The notes: generated from the letters alone by a model not told the origin. 64,000 nt of DNA from Edaphobacter acidisoli (GCF_014642855.1 NZ_BMJB01000001.1:2666001-2730000), one strand, 5' to 3'; shown: positions 13,999-23,860, numbered from the stretch's first letter. Translations and numbers: made by a program.

Positions 13999-16836
13999 AT
14001 GCCGTCATTGTGGACCCCCTCCAACTGGCCTCAGCGCCTGGCCGAGCTTCTGGCGCCGACCGGCGAGCTTAAGGAAGCGCCCCTGCGCCGTGATGTTCGT
14101 TCTCTCGGTACGCTGCTGGGCGGCGTGTTGCGCGAGCAGTCGGGCGATGCGCTTTATGACTCAGTTGAGACGCTGCGCCGTACCGCCATTGCGCGACGCG
14201 AGGCTGATGGTCATGATCCGGAAAACGCTGCGAAGCTGCTGGAACAGGCCCGCACCTGTGTTCACGAGCTCGATCTACCGGCGGCGTACCGGTTGGCGCG
14301 TGCATTTGGGTTTTATTTTGAGCTGATCAATTTGGCAGAGACCAATCACCGCAAGCGGCGGCGTCTTTCAAGCCAGTTGAATCCTGGTGCGGCTCCTCAG
14401 CGTGGTGATCTGCGCGGCACTCTGCGGAGGCTGCGCCAGTCTGGCGCGACTGCTGCCGAGGCTTACGAGCTGCTTAGCCGTATTTGCATTACACCGGTCT
14501 TCACCGCGCACCCAACGGAGATTGCGCGGCGCAGCGTGATGTTCAAGCGCCGTCGCATCTCGGACCTGCTGGAGCAGCTTGACCGCGTTCCGGTGCCGGA
14601 GGCGCAGCTTGAGTCGCTGGAGCGCGACCTGATTGCCGAGATTACCGCGCTGTGGCAGACAGATGATGTGCGCAGCGCGCGGCCTTCTGTGCGCGACGAA
14701 ATCCGCATGGCTTTGGACTACTACGAGTCGTCGCTTTTCGATACGCTGCCTGTGCTTTACAACGAAATCGCGACTGCGTTGGCAGAGGAGTTTCCGCCGA
14801 GTAGCGCGCAGAACGGTACGCAATCGATCTGCACGCTGCCGAAGGTGATCAGCTTTGGCTCGTGGATTGGCGGCGACCGCGATGGCAATCCTTTCGTCAC
14901 GCCTGCGGTTACGCGTGATGCGCTGGCAATGGCAAACAATCTGCTGATGAACCACTATCGTCGCAGATTACAGAATGTGTTTGAGCAGCTTGGCAGCTCG
15001 ACGCAACAGGTTCCGGTCTCGGCTGAGGTTGGCGACCTTCTCGATCGCTATCTGGCGCAGCTTCGCACGGCTGGCCAGACAGCGCTGGAGGAGCGGTTCC
15101 ACTTTGAGTATCTACGGCTGCTGATTGCCTGCATCATGATGCGGCTGGGTGCGACGCCGCAGTCGAGTATTCCTTTGCCGGCGAAGCCTGCGCTGCCGCC
15201 GTATACGCGCGCTGCTGATCTGATCAGTGACATCAACGCCATTCGCACCAGCCTGATCGAAAATCACGGGCCTCGCCTGGCGCAGATGTTGATTGATCCG
15301 CTGTTGATGGAGGTGCGCACCTACGGGCTGCATTTGCAGACGCTCGACATACGGCAGCATGCGCGCATCAATACGGCTGCGCTTGCGGAGCTGACCGCTG
15401 TTACTGGTTCGGGTGTTGCCGCGGCGCTCAGTCCGCAGACGGAAGAGGTGCTCGATACCTTCCGCGCGATTGCTGAGTTGAAGAAGACGTATGCGGCGGA
15501 GGCGATTCAGCAATACGTCATCAGCGGCGCCACCGGCGTCGAGGATATTTTGAATGTGCTGCGCCTGGCGCGGCTTGGCGGTGTGAGCGTCGAGGCCAAG
15601 GGCGACGATCCCGGGCTGCAAATTGTGCCGCTGTTCGAGTCCATCGAGGACCTGCAGAATGCGGCGGGCGTGATGCGCGAGCTTTGGACGAGCGAGGCTT
15701 ATAAGCCGCTGCTCGAAAGCTGGGGCTACCGGCAGGAGGTCATGCTCGGCTACTCGGACTCGAACAAAGATGGCGGCATGATTTCGAGCACGTGGGAGAT
15801 CTACAAGGCACACCGTGCGCTGCACGACGTTGCGCGCGAGTGTGGCGTTGCGCTCAGGCTCTTCCATGGACGTGGCGGCACGGTGGGACGTGGCGGCGGA
15901 CCGACGCATCGCGCCATCTTCGCGCAGCCCATCGACAGCTTTACGGGCGAGCTGCGTATTACCGAGCAGGGCGAGGTGCTGAACTGGAAGTACTCCGATG
16001 TAGTGCTGGCGGAGCGGAACCTGGAGCTGATGATCGCGGCGTCGCTGGATGCGATTGCGCGACCCGATGCGAAGATTGAGCACGCGGAGAAGGTTGCGGT
16101 GCCGCATCTGACGGGCGAGATTCTGCCGGAGTGGGAGGCTGCGCTCGACGAGCTTGCGGCTACCTCCTACGACTTCTATCGCAAGCACATCATCGACAAC
16201 CCGGACACGTTTACGTACTTTGAACAGTCCACGCCGGTGGCTGAGCTGGAACATGCGCGACTTGGTTCGCGTCCGGCCAAGCGGAGCGGCAGGAAGTCGA
16301 TGGCTGACCTGCGCGCGATTCCGTGGGTCTTCGGGTGGATGCAGTCGCGGCAGCTTGTTCCTGCGTACTTTGGTGTGGGCTATGCGCTTGATAAGTTTGT
16401 GAAGAAGGCGCCGGGCAATCTGGCGCTGCTGCAGACGATGGCGCGCGATTTTCCGCTCTTTCTCGACATTATCCGCAACGTGGAGATGGCGCTGGCTAAG
16501 GCGGACTTCGGCATCGCACGGCTGTATGCTTCGCTGGTCGAAGATGAGGCGCTGCGGAATCGCGTCTTTACGACGCTTGAAGAGGAGTTCAACCTGACGC
16601 ATCGGTTGCTGCTCGAGATCACCGAGCAGAGCAGGCTTCTAGAGAAGAACGCGGTGCTCGAGCGATCGATTCGACTGCGGAATCCTTACGTCGATCCGAT
16701 GTCGCTGATTCAGGTAGAGCTGATTCGGCGGAAGCGTCAGGCTGCGGTCAAGGGCGAGCCTGAGTCGCCTGAGCTGAACCGCGCTATTTCGGCGACGATC
16801 AATGGCATCAGCGCCGGGCTGCGCAATACGGGTTGA
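13999..16836 (+). CDS. ppc: Phosphoenolpyruvate carboxylase
   Basis: Anaplerotic enzyme that makes oxaloacetate from PEP and bicarbonate. The catalytic His lies in VFTAHPTEIARRSV, and SWIGGDRDGNPFVT marks the next conserved block. Further signatures are GYSDSNKDGG, the mobile loop FHGRGGTVGRGGGP and QGEVLNWKY. The C-terminus ends in the conserved RNTG. Its 945 residues are normal. It is on the same strand as the small upstream gene, and nothing co-oriented follows. Confidence 0.97.
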   Translation: MPSLWTPSNWPQRLAELLAPTGELKEAPLRRDVRSLGTLLGGVLREQSGDALYDSVETLRRTAIARREADGHDPENAAKLLEQARTCVHELDLPAAYRLARAFGFYFELINLAETNHRKRRRLSSQLNPGAAPQRGDLRGTLRRLRQSGATAAEAYELLSRICITPVFTAHPTEIARRSVMFKRRRISDLLEQLDRVPVPEAQLESLERDLIAEITALWQTDDVRSARPSVRDEIRMALDYYESSLFDTLPVLYNEIATALAEEFPPSSAQNGTQSICTLPKVISFGSWIGGDRDGNPFVTPAVTRDALAMANNLLMNHYRRRLQNVFEQLGSSTQQVPVSAEVGDLLDRYLAQLRTAGQTALEERFHFEYLRLLIACIMMRLGATPQSSIPLPAKPALPPYTRAADLISDINAIRTSLIENHGPRLAQMLIDPLLMEVRTYGLHLQTLDIRQHARINTAALAELTAVTGSGVAAALSPQTEEVLDTFRAIAELKKTYAAEAIQQYVISGATGVEDILNVLRLARLGGVSVEAKGDDPGLQIVPLFESIEDLQNAAGVMRELWTSEAYKPLLESWGYRQEVMLGYSDSNKDGGMISSTWEIYKAHRALHDVARECGVALRLFHGRGGTVGRGGGPTHRAIFAQPIDSFTGELRITEQGEVLNWKYSDVVLAERNLELMIAASLDAIARPDAKIEHAEKVAVPHLTGEILPEWEAALDELAATSYDFYRKHIIDNPDTFTYFEQSTPVAELEHARLGSRPAKRSGRKSMADLRAIPWVFGWMQSRQLVPAYFGVGYALDKFVKKAPGNLALLQTMARDFPLFLDIIRNVEMALAKADFGIARLYASLVEDEALRNRVFTTLEEEFNLTHRLLLEITEQSRLLEKNAVLERSIRLRNPYVDPMSLIQVELIRRKRQAAVKGEPESPELNRAISATINGISAGLRNTG

Positions 16837-16869
16837 TGCCGTTCAGTGCGAGCGTATCTGCGACGAGAT

Positions 16870-17517
16870 CTATGTCGTAACGGGATGCCTGTGCAGATAA
16901 GCCTCACCCGCAAGGTACGTGACGCCGAAGCCTATCCAGAAGGCGATGCCGAAGAACTGGTGCGGCGTCAGGTGCGTCAGGCGTGAGGTGGCGAAGAAGA
17001 CGCCCATGACCGGCCGCGTGGTCGCAATGCCAAGCAGGACCGAGACGGCGCGCATCATCCACTCGCGGTAGCGAGCCATCTCTCCCCGCGCAAACAGCAC
17101 CCACGCCTTCGTCAGCGAGAAGAGAAAGATAGCGTCGAAGACGAGCACCGCCGCCTGCTCTGTAACTCCGCCGACCGGCAGCGCAGCCATCGGCAGCGCC
17201 GTCAGCCCTACCACTGCGCCGAGGACCAGCAGCGCGATTGAAACCCTGCGGTATGCGGTCGCGGTCGCCCGCACTCTTCGCGAAAACCAGAACGGCAGCA
17301 GGATCACGAAGATCAGCGCCGGGACGATATGGGCCATGGTCAGCGCGGCGTGCGAAGCAAACTGAGCGTCGAGATTGCCCAATTCCACCGTGGCCGGCGC
17401 AGTTGGAGGGAACAGCAAGACTGCAATTCTCCGGACAGCTGCCGCTGCTCCGATGAAACAGAGTCCGTACAGCGCTACCCACTTCAGCCGGCCTGAGGAC
17501 TGCGTTGCGGTATCCAT
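16870..17517 (-). CDS. DUF2306-type integral membrane protein
   Basis: A 215-residue protein with about six hydrophobic segments (near 13-32, 53-77, 90-115, 120-140, 155-175, 185-205). The patterns HAALTMAHIVPALIFVILLPF and HLTPHQFFGIAFWIGFGVTYLAGEAYLH, together with a central ARYREWMMRAVSVLLGIATTRP, resemble predicted membrane proteins of the DUF2306 family. The function is unknown; conserved histidines hint at haem or metal contact, which is inference. It is transcribed toward ppc. Confidence 0.7.
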   Translation of the reverse strand: MDTATQSSGRLKWVALYGLCFIGAAAAVRRIAVLLFPPTAPATVELGNLDAQFASHAALTMAHIVPALIFVILLPFWFSRRVRATATAYRRVSIALLVLGAVVGLTALPMAALPVGGVTEQAAVLVFDAIFLFSLTKAWVLFARGEMARYREWMMRAVSVLLGIATTRPVMGVFFATSRLTHLTPHQFFGIAFWIGFGVTYLAGEAYLHRHPVTT

Positions 17518-17565
17518 TGCACACCTCCGCTCACTCCTGATACGCAGAGCGAGGCAGCCAGGTTC

Positions 17566-18300
17566 TCAGAACCCCTGGTCGGAGCGGAAGGCGGTGACCT
17601 TGTTGTTCACGAAGGTCACGGCCATCGGCTTGCCGAGGTTGGCGAAGACGACCATGCGGTTGCCGTAGTCCTGGCTGGTGCTCTTCGACACCTGACCGAG
17701 TGAAAGCTCGACCTGGCGCTCGTTCATGCCGAGGATGACCTGATGCGCATCGACGGCCTTCCAGATTTCGGGGCCCCAGTGTTTGTAGAGGATGTGCGGG
17801 TCGTCGTAGAAGAAGATCTCGTCGGTATAGAAGGTGTAGTCTTTGCCCTCGCGGTAGCCGACGGGCACGGCGTACTCGTGCGTGTCATTGGGCAGCGTGA
17901 AGACGAGGAGCACCTGCTGGTCGCCGCCGGGGATGCGGTATGTTGCGGCCTTGGGTGCGGCTTGCTCGGCTACATCTTTGACGACGAGCGGCTGCGCGCC
18001 GAGCAGCGTGCCTGAGGTCTTCGCGTACTCGACACGATGGCCGACGTAGGGGTAGTAGTCCATCTGGCCGCCGGCGGAGACCCAGATGGTCTTGCCGTCG
18101 AGTTCTTTGACGTCTTTCGGTGTGTCGGGGCGCATCTTCTTGAGGAAGACGAGGTCGTCATCGTCGATCTTTTGTTCCTGCTGCGGTACCGGGGTCTTCA
18201 TGGGCTCGTTGCGCTCGTGATGGAGATACGCCAGTTCGCCGCCTACTGCGAGGATGAGCACAGCCGTGGCCCCGATGGCCGCCTTCACAACGCTATTCAC
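17566..18300 (-). CDS. Hypothetical single-pass periplasmic protein
   Basis: A 244-residue protein with one N-terminal hydrophobic segment (about 6-26) that is probably a signal anchor, followed by a soluble domain rich in Tyr and Asp. I recognise no family. The stretch ILYKHWGPEIWKAVDAHQVILGMNERQVELSLGQ near the C-terminus resembles an SmpA/OmlA-like turn (G..V..LG), a pattern common in small envelope proteins. The start is GTG at 18300 with GGAGG eight bases upstream. It lies between two other minus-strand genes and may be translated with the downstream DUF2306 gene 48 bases away. Confidence 0.65.
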   Translation of the reverse strand: MNSVVKAAIGATAVLILAVGGELAYLHHERNEPMKTPVPQQEQKIDDDDLVFLKKMRPDTPKDVKELDGKTIWVSAGGQMDYYPYVGHRVEYAKTSGTLLGAQPLVVKDVAEQAAPKAATYRIPGGDQQVLLVFTLPNDTHEYAVPVGYREGKDYTFYTDEIFFYDDPHILYKHWGPEIWKAVDAHQVILGMNERQVELSLGQVSKSTSQDYGNRMVVFANLGKPMAVTFVNNKVTAFRSDQGF

Positions 18301-18342
18301 GCGAGAAACCTCCGCCGAATCAATCTAATCTTCAGGGCCACT

Positions 18343-19674
18343 CTAATCTACGGGCTCGGCTATGCTCAACTCGCGGTCGGCTTCGAGGAGCTCTTCAGCG
18401 GTGAGGGTGTCGACGCTGCGGAGGGTGGGGAAGAAGGCCGCCGCGCCGAGGGTAACGGCGATGGAGCCGATGCCTCCGATGACGACGGCGGGGACTGCTC
18501 CCCACCAGCTGGCGGTGACGCCGCTTTCGAATTCGCCGAATTCGTTGGATGCGCCGATGAAGAGCCAGTTGACGGCGCTGACGCGGCCGCGCATCTCGGG
18601 CGGCGTGGCGAGCTGCAACATGCTGCCGCGGATGACCACGCTGACCATGTCGCTGCCGCCGACGATGATGAGCGCGATGGCGCTGATGAGCAGGCTGCGC
18701 GAGAGGCCGAAGACGATGGTAGCTGCGCCGAAGACGCCTACACAGACAAGCATCAGCCAGCCGGCGCGGCGCTTGATGGGCTTGATGACCATGAAGAGCG
18801 AGACGGCGAGCGCGCCTACGGATGGCATCGCACGCAAGAAGCCAAGGCCCTGCGGACCGGAGTGGAGGATGTCGGTGGCGAAGATGGGGAGCAGGGCGGT
18901 TGCGCCGCCGAGCATGACGGCGAAGAGATCGAGCGAGATGGAGCCGAGCAGGAGTTTGGTACGCCAGACGTAGTCGAGGCCGGCGAGGACGGTCTTCACG
19001 GAGAAGGCTTGCTTCTCTGCCCGCACCATGGGAGCGCGGATGATGGCGACCAGTATGAGGAAGCCGAGCAGCATGACGAGCGTGAAGGCGTAGACGATGG
19101 CTGCGCCGTTGAAGTGCATCAGCACGCCTGTGAGCGGAAGGGTGAAGAGCAGTCCGCCGACGGCTGGGCCGGTCATGTTGGCGGTGCGGTAGACGGTCGC
19201 GCTCCAGGTGACGGCGTTGACGAAGTGTTCTTCGGGCACGAGGCTTGGCAGCATGGCGCTGGACGCTGGGCCGCTGAAGGCGCGGCCGGTGCCAATGCCG
19301 AGCAGGACGAGATAGATGGGCCAGACGCGGCCTCCGCGTAGTGCGGTCTCTCCGCTGAGCGAGAGAGCGAGTAGCGCGATGGTACAGAGGAACTGAAGCC
19401 CGTAGCAGGCAAGGATGATCTTGCGGCGGTCGAAGCGGTCGGCGGTGTGACCGGCGGCGAGCATGAGGAAGAGGCCAGGCAAAAAGAGGGCGAGGCCGGT
19501 GTAGCCGAGGTCGAGCGCAGAGTGGGTGATGGCGTAGACCTGCCAGGCGACGGCAACGGCCTGCGCCTCCGCGCCGATGATGACCATCAGGCGGGCGACC
19601 TGGTACAGGGTAAAGTCACGGGACTTGAAGGCGTCTCCTGCGGTCAGGAGGCCCCGTTTCGGACCGTCATCCAT
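18343..19674 (-). CDS. Major facilitator superfamily exporter (EntS-like)
   Basis: A 443-residue, 12-segment transporter. The N-terminal SRDFTLYQVARLMVIIGAEAQAVAVAWQVY and the loop 2-3 motif AGHTADRFDRRKIIL are typical of MFS drug or siderophore exporters such as EntS. The segment SGPASSAMLPSLVPEEHFVNA is another family signature. The substrate is unknown; no siderophore synthesis genes are in the window. ATG start at 19674. Confidence 0.85.
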   Translation of the reverse strand: MDDGPKRGLLTAGDAFKSRDFTLYQVARLMVIIGAEAQAVAVAWQVYAITHSALDLGYTGLALFLPGLFLMLAAGHTADRFDRRKIILACYGLQFLCTIALLALSLSGETALRGGRVWPIYLVLLGIGTGRAFSGPASSAMLPSLVPEEHFVNAVTWSATVYRTANMTGPAVGGLLFTLPLTGVLMHFNGAAIVYAFTLVMLLGFLILVAIIRAPMVRAEKQAFSVKTVLAGLDYVWRTKLLLGSISLDLFAVMLGGATALLPIFATDILHSGPQGLGFLRAMPSVGALAVSLFMVIKPIKRRAGWLMLVCVGVFGAATIVFGLSRSLLISAIALIIVGGSDMVSVVIRGSMLQLATPPEMRGRVSAVNWLFIGASNEFGEFESGVTASWWGAVPAVVIGGIGSIAVTLGAAAFFPTLRSVDTLTAEELLEADRELSIAEPVD

Positions 19675-19752
19675 ATGCTATGGTTTCACATTTCGGGGTG
19701 GAAACGAATTCGAGAGGCGTGCCCCTAGAGTTCTCGACTACTATAGACGGCA

Positions 19753-20418
19753 ATGTTTACCAATTCGTCTCATTTCGCGGAAGGGACTGAGCGATTTCAG
19801 CAGTATCTGCTTCCCGATGAATCCATTCTCTGGACTGGCCGCCCACTTACACGGATTGTCTTTCACAAATCAGATTGGTATGCAATTCCGTTCAGCCTGT
19901 TGTGGGGAGGCTTTGCAATCTTCTGGGAATATGGTGTCGCAACCGACCCTCAGCAAGGCGATCAAAGCGTACTGACTCCCAGCCATACGCATTTTCATTT
20001 CGACAACTTCATGCTCTTGTTTGGAATTCCTTTTGTTCTTGCGGGACTATATATAATTTTTGGGCGATTCTTTTATACGGCATGGAAAAAAGGTCGCACT
20101 TTCTACGCTGTCACGAACAAACGAGTTCTCGTTCTCAATACTGCGCCCAACCGCAAACTTGTCGATGCCTTTTTTCCCGCGCTTACTTCAGTCTCTCTTG
20201 CCACTCGCTCGGATGGAGCGGGAACAGTTGAGTTTGCGCCCGAGACTGATTCAATGAGCTGGTTTGGAAGGGGCAGACGCAATAATATCCAGATGGATAT
20301 CGACCTGGGTCGCCTCGTCTTCTATGACGTGGACAACGTCCGTGACGTTTACCAATTGATTCAGGCGCAACGTGCGCGCTATAGCAGTGCGGGTGACACT
20401 GTCTACAGGCCGAGGTAG
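19753..20418 (+). CDS. PH-domain-like membrane protein of unknown function
   Basis: A 221-residue protein with two hydrophobic segments (about 43-62 and 88-110), then a cytoplasmic bacterial-PH-like domain (about 118-215: TFYAVTNKRVLVLNT, SVSLATRSDGAGTVEF, FYDVDNVRDVYQLIQ). Proteins with this two-segment plus PH layout are widespread and mostly uncharacterised. Codon use is noticeably less GC-rich than in its neighbours, with TTT, TTC and ATA common. Its last 16 bases overlap the 3' end of the convergent tolC-like gene. No clear Shine-Dalgarno sequence precedes the ATG. Confidence 0.72.
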   Translation: MFTNSSHFAEGTERFQQYLLPDESILWTGRPLTRIVFHKSDWYAIPFSLLWGGFAIFWEYGVATDPQQGDQSVLTPSHTHFHFDNFMLLFGIPFVLAGLYIIFGRFFYTAWKKGRTFYAVTNKRVLVLNTAPNRKLVDAFFPALTSVSLATRSDGAGTVEFAPETDSMSWFGRGRRNNIQMDIDLGRLVFYDVDNVRDVYQLIQAQRARYSSAGDTVYRPR

Positions 20419-21890
20419 GTTTTGTATTGTGATTCGACGACGCCGGTGTTGCGGGCCAGCATCAGCTTGGAGACGTTGTACTGGTAGAGGGTCGAGATCA
20501 GTTGCGTCTGGGCCTGGGCGAGCGCGGCCTGGGCGCGCACGACGGCGAGGTTATCGTCTACGCCTGCGGTGAAGCGCTGCGAGGCCTGGTCGAGCTCTTC
20601 GCTGGCGAGATCGACGTTGCTGCGTGCGACTTTGACGAGCTGCGCGGAGGAGTCCACGTCGAGCATTGCCGTGCGGATCTGCTCTTCGATGGTGATTCGC
20701 AGCGAAGCGATCTGTTCGCGCAGGGCATCGGTTTGCGCACCGGCAACTTCATTCTCACCGCGTAACTGGCCCTCTTCGAAGATGGGGACGCTGAGCTTGC
20801 CCTGGGCGGAGAAATCGCCGTGGTACATACCGGTGGTTTCGCCGATGACACCGTAATGGCCGTTAAACGAGAGCGATGGAAGACGCTCGAATTTGACGGC
20901 TTTGCCAGCGCGCTCGGCTACTTCTAACTGCGCTTCGAGGCTGAGCAGGTCTTTGCGGCGCGAGTAGGCGATGCGCTTTGCCTCATCCAGTGGAAGCTCG
21001 GAGAACTCGTTATAAGGCGCCTTGTCGGTAAGGGTCAGCTCCTGATCGGCGGGGATGCCCATCATGCGGTTGAGCGCGATCTTGTCTTTGCTGAAGGTGT
21101 CCTGAGCACTGATAAGGACTTGCTGCTCGGTCTGCAACTGCACACGGGCGCGGAGCACGTCGAGGTTGGTGCCGACCCCGTGGTTGTGGGAGTCGTCCGC
21201 CTGCTGGAAAGCAACCTCGTCGGCTTTGACGAGCGCCTGCGCGTTCTCGATCTCGGAAGCATCGGCCAGCGCGAGCAGATATTGTGAGGCGACATCGATG
21301 GTTACGGCGCCTTCCTGGTTCAGCTCTGTCATGCTGGCGACGCGATCGGCCTTCTGGGCGGCGCGGTAGAGATAGTAGGCAGGCACGTTGAACAACTGCT
21401 GGTTCATGTCCAGCTCGGCCGAGGTCGTCGAGACCTTAACGATGGTCTTGAACTGGCTTGGCGAGATGCCGAAGCTCTCAAGCGACGTTGGCTTGAAGCC
21501 CATTGCGGCGAGGTTGATCTCCTGCGTGCCGGTACTTGCTTTTGCCGTGAGGCTGGGCAGCAGATTGTTGGCGACGGTGAGGACTTCGCCGTGCACGAGG
21601 TGCTGGTTCTGGCGCGCGAGGTTGAGCTGGAGGTTGTGCTTGAGGCCGAGCTCGACGGCATCGTCGAGACTGAGCGGCATGGGCTGGCCTGTGCCCTGCT
21701 CGACTACGACATCGCCTGCAAGCTTGAGGGGGGCAACATGGGGCGTGGGAGCCGAGGGCAGGCTGGATGTGCTTGGAGCAGGACTCTGCGCTGCACTCTG
21801 CGCGGGACTCTGGCAAAGGGCAGTCGTCGCCGCAAGGCAGGCGAGCGCGAGCGCTCCCACGGTTGAAAATCCTGATCGTCTCTCTGACAT
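20403..21890 (-). CDS. TolC-family outer-membrane efflux channel
   Basis: A 495-residue outer-membrane factor. After a signal peptide (about 1-27) comes a Ser/Ala/Pro-Gln linker. Two tandem OEP repeats follow (about 75-280 and 300-480), starting LSLDDAVELGLKHNLQLNLARQN, with long coiled-coil helices such as DVASQYLLALADASEIENAQALVKADEVAFQQADD. The partner pump and adaptor genes are not adjacent, so the transported substrate is unknown. It is convergent with and overlaps the PH-domain gene. Confidence 0.9.
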   Translation of the reverse strand: MSERRSGFSTVGALALACLAATTALCQSPAQSAAQSPAPSTSSLPSAPTPHVAPLKLAGDVVVEQGTGQPMPLSLDDAVELGLKHNLQLNLARQNQHLVHGEVLTVANNLLPSLTAKASTGTQEINLAAMGFKPTSLESFGISPSQFKTIVKVSTTSAELDMNQQLFNVPAYYLYRAAQKADRVASMTELNQEGAVTIDVASQYLLALADASEIENAQALVKADEVAFQQADDSHNHGVGTNLDVLRARVQLQTEQQVLISAQDTFSKDKIALNRMMGIPADQELTLTDKAPYNEFSELPLDEAKRIAYSRRKDLLSLEAQLEVAERAGKAVKFERLPSLSFNGHYGVIGETTGMYHGDFSAQGKLSVPIFEEGQLRGENEVAGAQTDALREQIASLRITIEEQIRTAMLDVDSSAQLVKVARSNVDLASEELDQASQRFTAGVDDNLAVVRAQAALAQAQTQLISTLYQYNVSKLMLARNTGVVESQYKTYLGL

Positions 21891-22014
21891 TGCTATAAAT
21901 TAGAGTGCCATGCACCCCTCAAGGTTGCGAAATTCGTTTTGAATGGAGGCTGGATGGTTTCGCCTCATCTTCACCCTCGTGGTCCGCGTCGGCTAGAATA
22001 CAAATTACAAGCCT

Positions 22015-22686
22015 ATGCGTCTTACGAAAATGACCCGCATTGTCCTCGCTGCTCTCCTGCTGCTTGCCATTCCCGGCGTTCCGGCCTTTGCCCAGAGCGC
22101 CGCGCCGCCAAACTCCGGCGACTCCTTCAAAGACACTTCGACGCTTCATGCTCCGGCTGGCGCGAGGGTTGCCGTGATCGAATATGAAGACCTCGAATGC
22201 CCGGCCTGCGCCCATGCATTCCCCATCGTTCAGCAGGCCATCGCGCACTACAACATTCCGTACATTCGCCATGACTTCCCTCTGCCGCAGCACATCTGGA
22301 GCTTCGACGCGGCGGTGACGGCGCGTTACATTCAGGACAAGATCAATCCGAAGTCGGCGGAGGATTTCCGCGGCGCGGTCTTTGCCAACCAGACGGCAAT
22401 TGCCTCGAAGGAAGACCTTGAGAACTTTACGCGGAGTTATTTTCAAAAGCATGGCTGGCAGATGCCGTTTGTGATGGACCCGACGGGCCAGTTCAAGCGC
22501 GAGGTGATTACAGACCGGTCGCTGGGTGAGCGCGTCGGCTTGAGCCACACGCCTTCGATCTTCGTCGTCACGGCGCACCATTGGACACAGGTGACGGACG
22601 TAAGCCTGCTCTACCAGACCATCGATACTGCGTTGGCGGAAGCTCCGGCGGCCACGAAGACGGTGGCACGGAGAACACACCGGTAA
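22015..22686 (+). CDS. DsbA-like periplasmic thiol oxidoreductase
   Basis: A 223-residue exported thioredoxin-fold protein. The signal peptide is residues 1-27 (ends PAFAQ). The active site is CPAC at 62-65, preceded by IEYEDLE. The cis-Pro loop is HTPSIFV, and an inserted helical domain (about 95-175) is as in DsbA/DsbG-type proteins. A second possible start is ATG 22030. A TAGAAT box at 21994-21999 sits at a reasonable -10 position but lacks a good -35. It is followed by a bidirectional terminator. Confidence 0.88.
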   Translation: MRLTKMTRIVLAALLLLAIPGVPAFAQSAAPPNSGDSFKDTSTLHAPAGARVAVIEYEDLECPACAHAFPIVQQAIAHYNIPYIRHDFPLPQHIWSFDAAVTARYIQDKINPKSAEDFRGAVFANQTAIASKEDLENFTRSYFQKHGWQMPFVMDPTGQFKREVITDRSLGERVGLSHTPSIFVVTAHHWTQVTDVSLLYQTIDTALAEAPAATKTVARRTHR

Positions 22687-22722
22687 TTGTTCTTCTGGCT
22701 TGAAGGTGTTTCCCACATGAAT

Positions 22723-22746
22723 AAGCCCCGGACATGTCCGGGGCTT
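22723..22746. terminator. Perfect palindromic terminator between convergent genes
   Basis: AAGCCCCGGACA (22723-22734) is directly followed by its reverse complement TGTCCGGGGCTT (22735-22746). T-rich sequence follows on the plus strand (TTTGTATTTT). It lies between the ends of the DsbA-like gene and the radical SAM gene and can serve both. Confidence 0.8.
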
Positions 22747-22771
22747 TGTATTTTGCGACGATTCTTACCGC

Positions 22772-23827
22772 TTAGCGAATCTGGACCAACTCCTGCGCGC
22801 CGGAGCCGTGCGATGCGCCCGGGGTGACGTGCGAGGTCTGCGGGGCGCGCCAGTGGTCGATGTAGCTGACCTGGTGGACGCAGGAGATCGTGCAGCTTGG
22901 GGCACAGGTCTTCTCGGTGAGGAACTCGCGCTTCACGTCGGCGGTGGTGTAATCGGCCAGCGGAGTGGCGGGGTAGCCGCGCTGCTGGCTGCAGTAGTGC
23001 ACCAGGCCGTTTTCGCAGATGTAGAGGTAGCGGCCTCCGGCGCGGCAGCGCCAGTCGTTGGTCTTGCCGTTGGCGATGGCTTCCTGGAAGTGGTTGAAGC
23101 GGGAGTAGCTGCGGCGGGTGAGCTGGCGCACCTTGTTCCAGACGGAGCGTTCGGCTGGGCCGAGCGGTTTTAGCTGGCCGCTGCCATCGTGAATGATGCC
23201 GATTGTGGAGCTGAAGCCAAGGCCCAGGGCGCGCTGGCTGATGGTGAGCGCGTCCTGCGGGTTGGCGATGCCTCCGCCGACGACGGAGTTGATGTTGACA
23301 TGGAAGTCGGCGTGTTCGGCGAGCATTTGGAGCTTCTTGTCGAGGACTTTGAGGGACTTCTTCGAAACGTCGTCGGGCATGACGTTGTCGATGGAGATCT
23401 GCATGTGATCGAGGCCGGCCTTGTTGAGGCGCTCGATCCGTTCGGGCATCAGCAGATAGCCGTTGGTGATCATGCCAGCGATGGCTCCGGTGCGGCGGAT
23501 GCGGGCGATGATCTGGTCGAGCTCAGGGTGCAGGAGCGGCTCGCCGCCCGAGATCGTGATGACGCTGGTGCCGAGGCGGCCGAGGTGGTCGATGCGGCGG
23601 AGCATCTCGTCGATGGGGACGGGCTCGGAGACGTCGTCGTACTCGTTGCAGTAGGCGCAGGCCAGGTTGCAGCGCCGCATGGGCACGATGTGCGCCATGT
23701 AGGGGTGACCGGTAGAGGCCAGCGCCGAGCCGATGGAGCCGAGTTCACGCAGCTTGCGCGTCGCGGCCTTCCAGCGGCGGCGGGGCGTCATAACGCGCCG
23801 GCCGGTTGAGGGAACGGTAAAGGACAT
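22772..23827 (-). CDS. Radical SAM protein, function unknown
   Basis: A 351-residue radical SAM enzyme. The [4Fe-4S] motif is C53-x3-C57-x2-C60 (RCNLACAYC), followed by the SAM-binding ISGGEPLLHPEL. The TIM-barrel half continues to about 220. The C-terminal region has clustered cysteines (EKTCAPSCTISCVHQ, plus CRAGGRYLYICENGLVHYC), which suggests an auxiliary iron-sulphur site of the SPASM/Twitch kind. That would fit a maturase or modifying enzyme, but no substrate peptide gene is evident next to it. ATG start 23827 with an AAGAAG ribosome site. Confidence 0.85.
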   Translation of the reverse strand: MSFTVPSTGRRVMTPRRRWKAATRKLRELGSIGSALASTGHPYMAHIVPMRRCNLACAYCNEYDDVSEPVPIDEMLRRIDHLGRLGTSVITISGGEPLLHPELDQIIARIRRTGAIAGMITNGYLLMPERIERLNKAGLDHMQISIDNVMPDDVSKKSLKVLDKKLQMLAEHADFHVNINSVVGGGIANPQDALTISQRALGLGFSSTIGIIHDGSGQLKPLGPAERSVWNKVRQLTRRSYSRFNHFQEAIANGKTNDWRCRAGGRYLYICENGLVHYCSQQRGYPATPLADYTTADVKREFLTEKTCAPSCTISCVHQVSYIDHWRAPQTSHVTPGASHGSGAQELVQIR

Positions 23828-23860
23828 GTCTTCTTGAGTATATCCTTTACCATTCGTCCA

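Noticed and set aside
15112..16602. 496-codon minus-strand open frame inside ppc
   Set aside because: A shadow of the conserved ppc gene; no recognisable domain.
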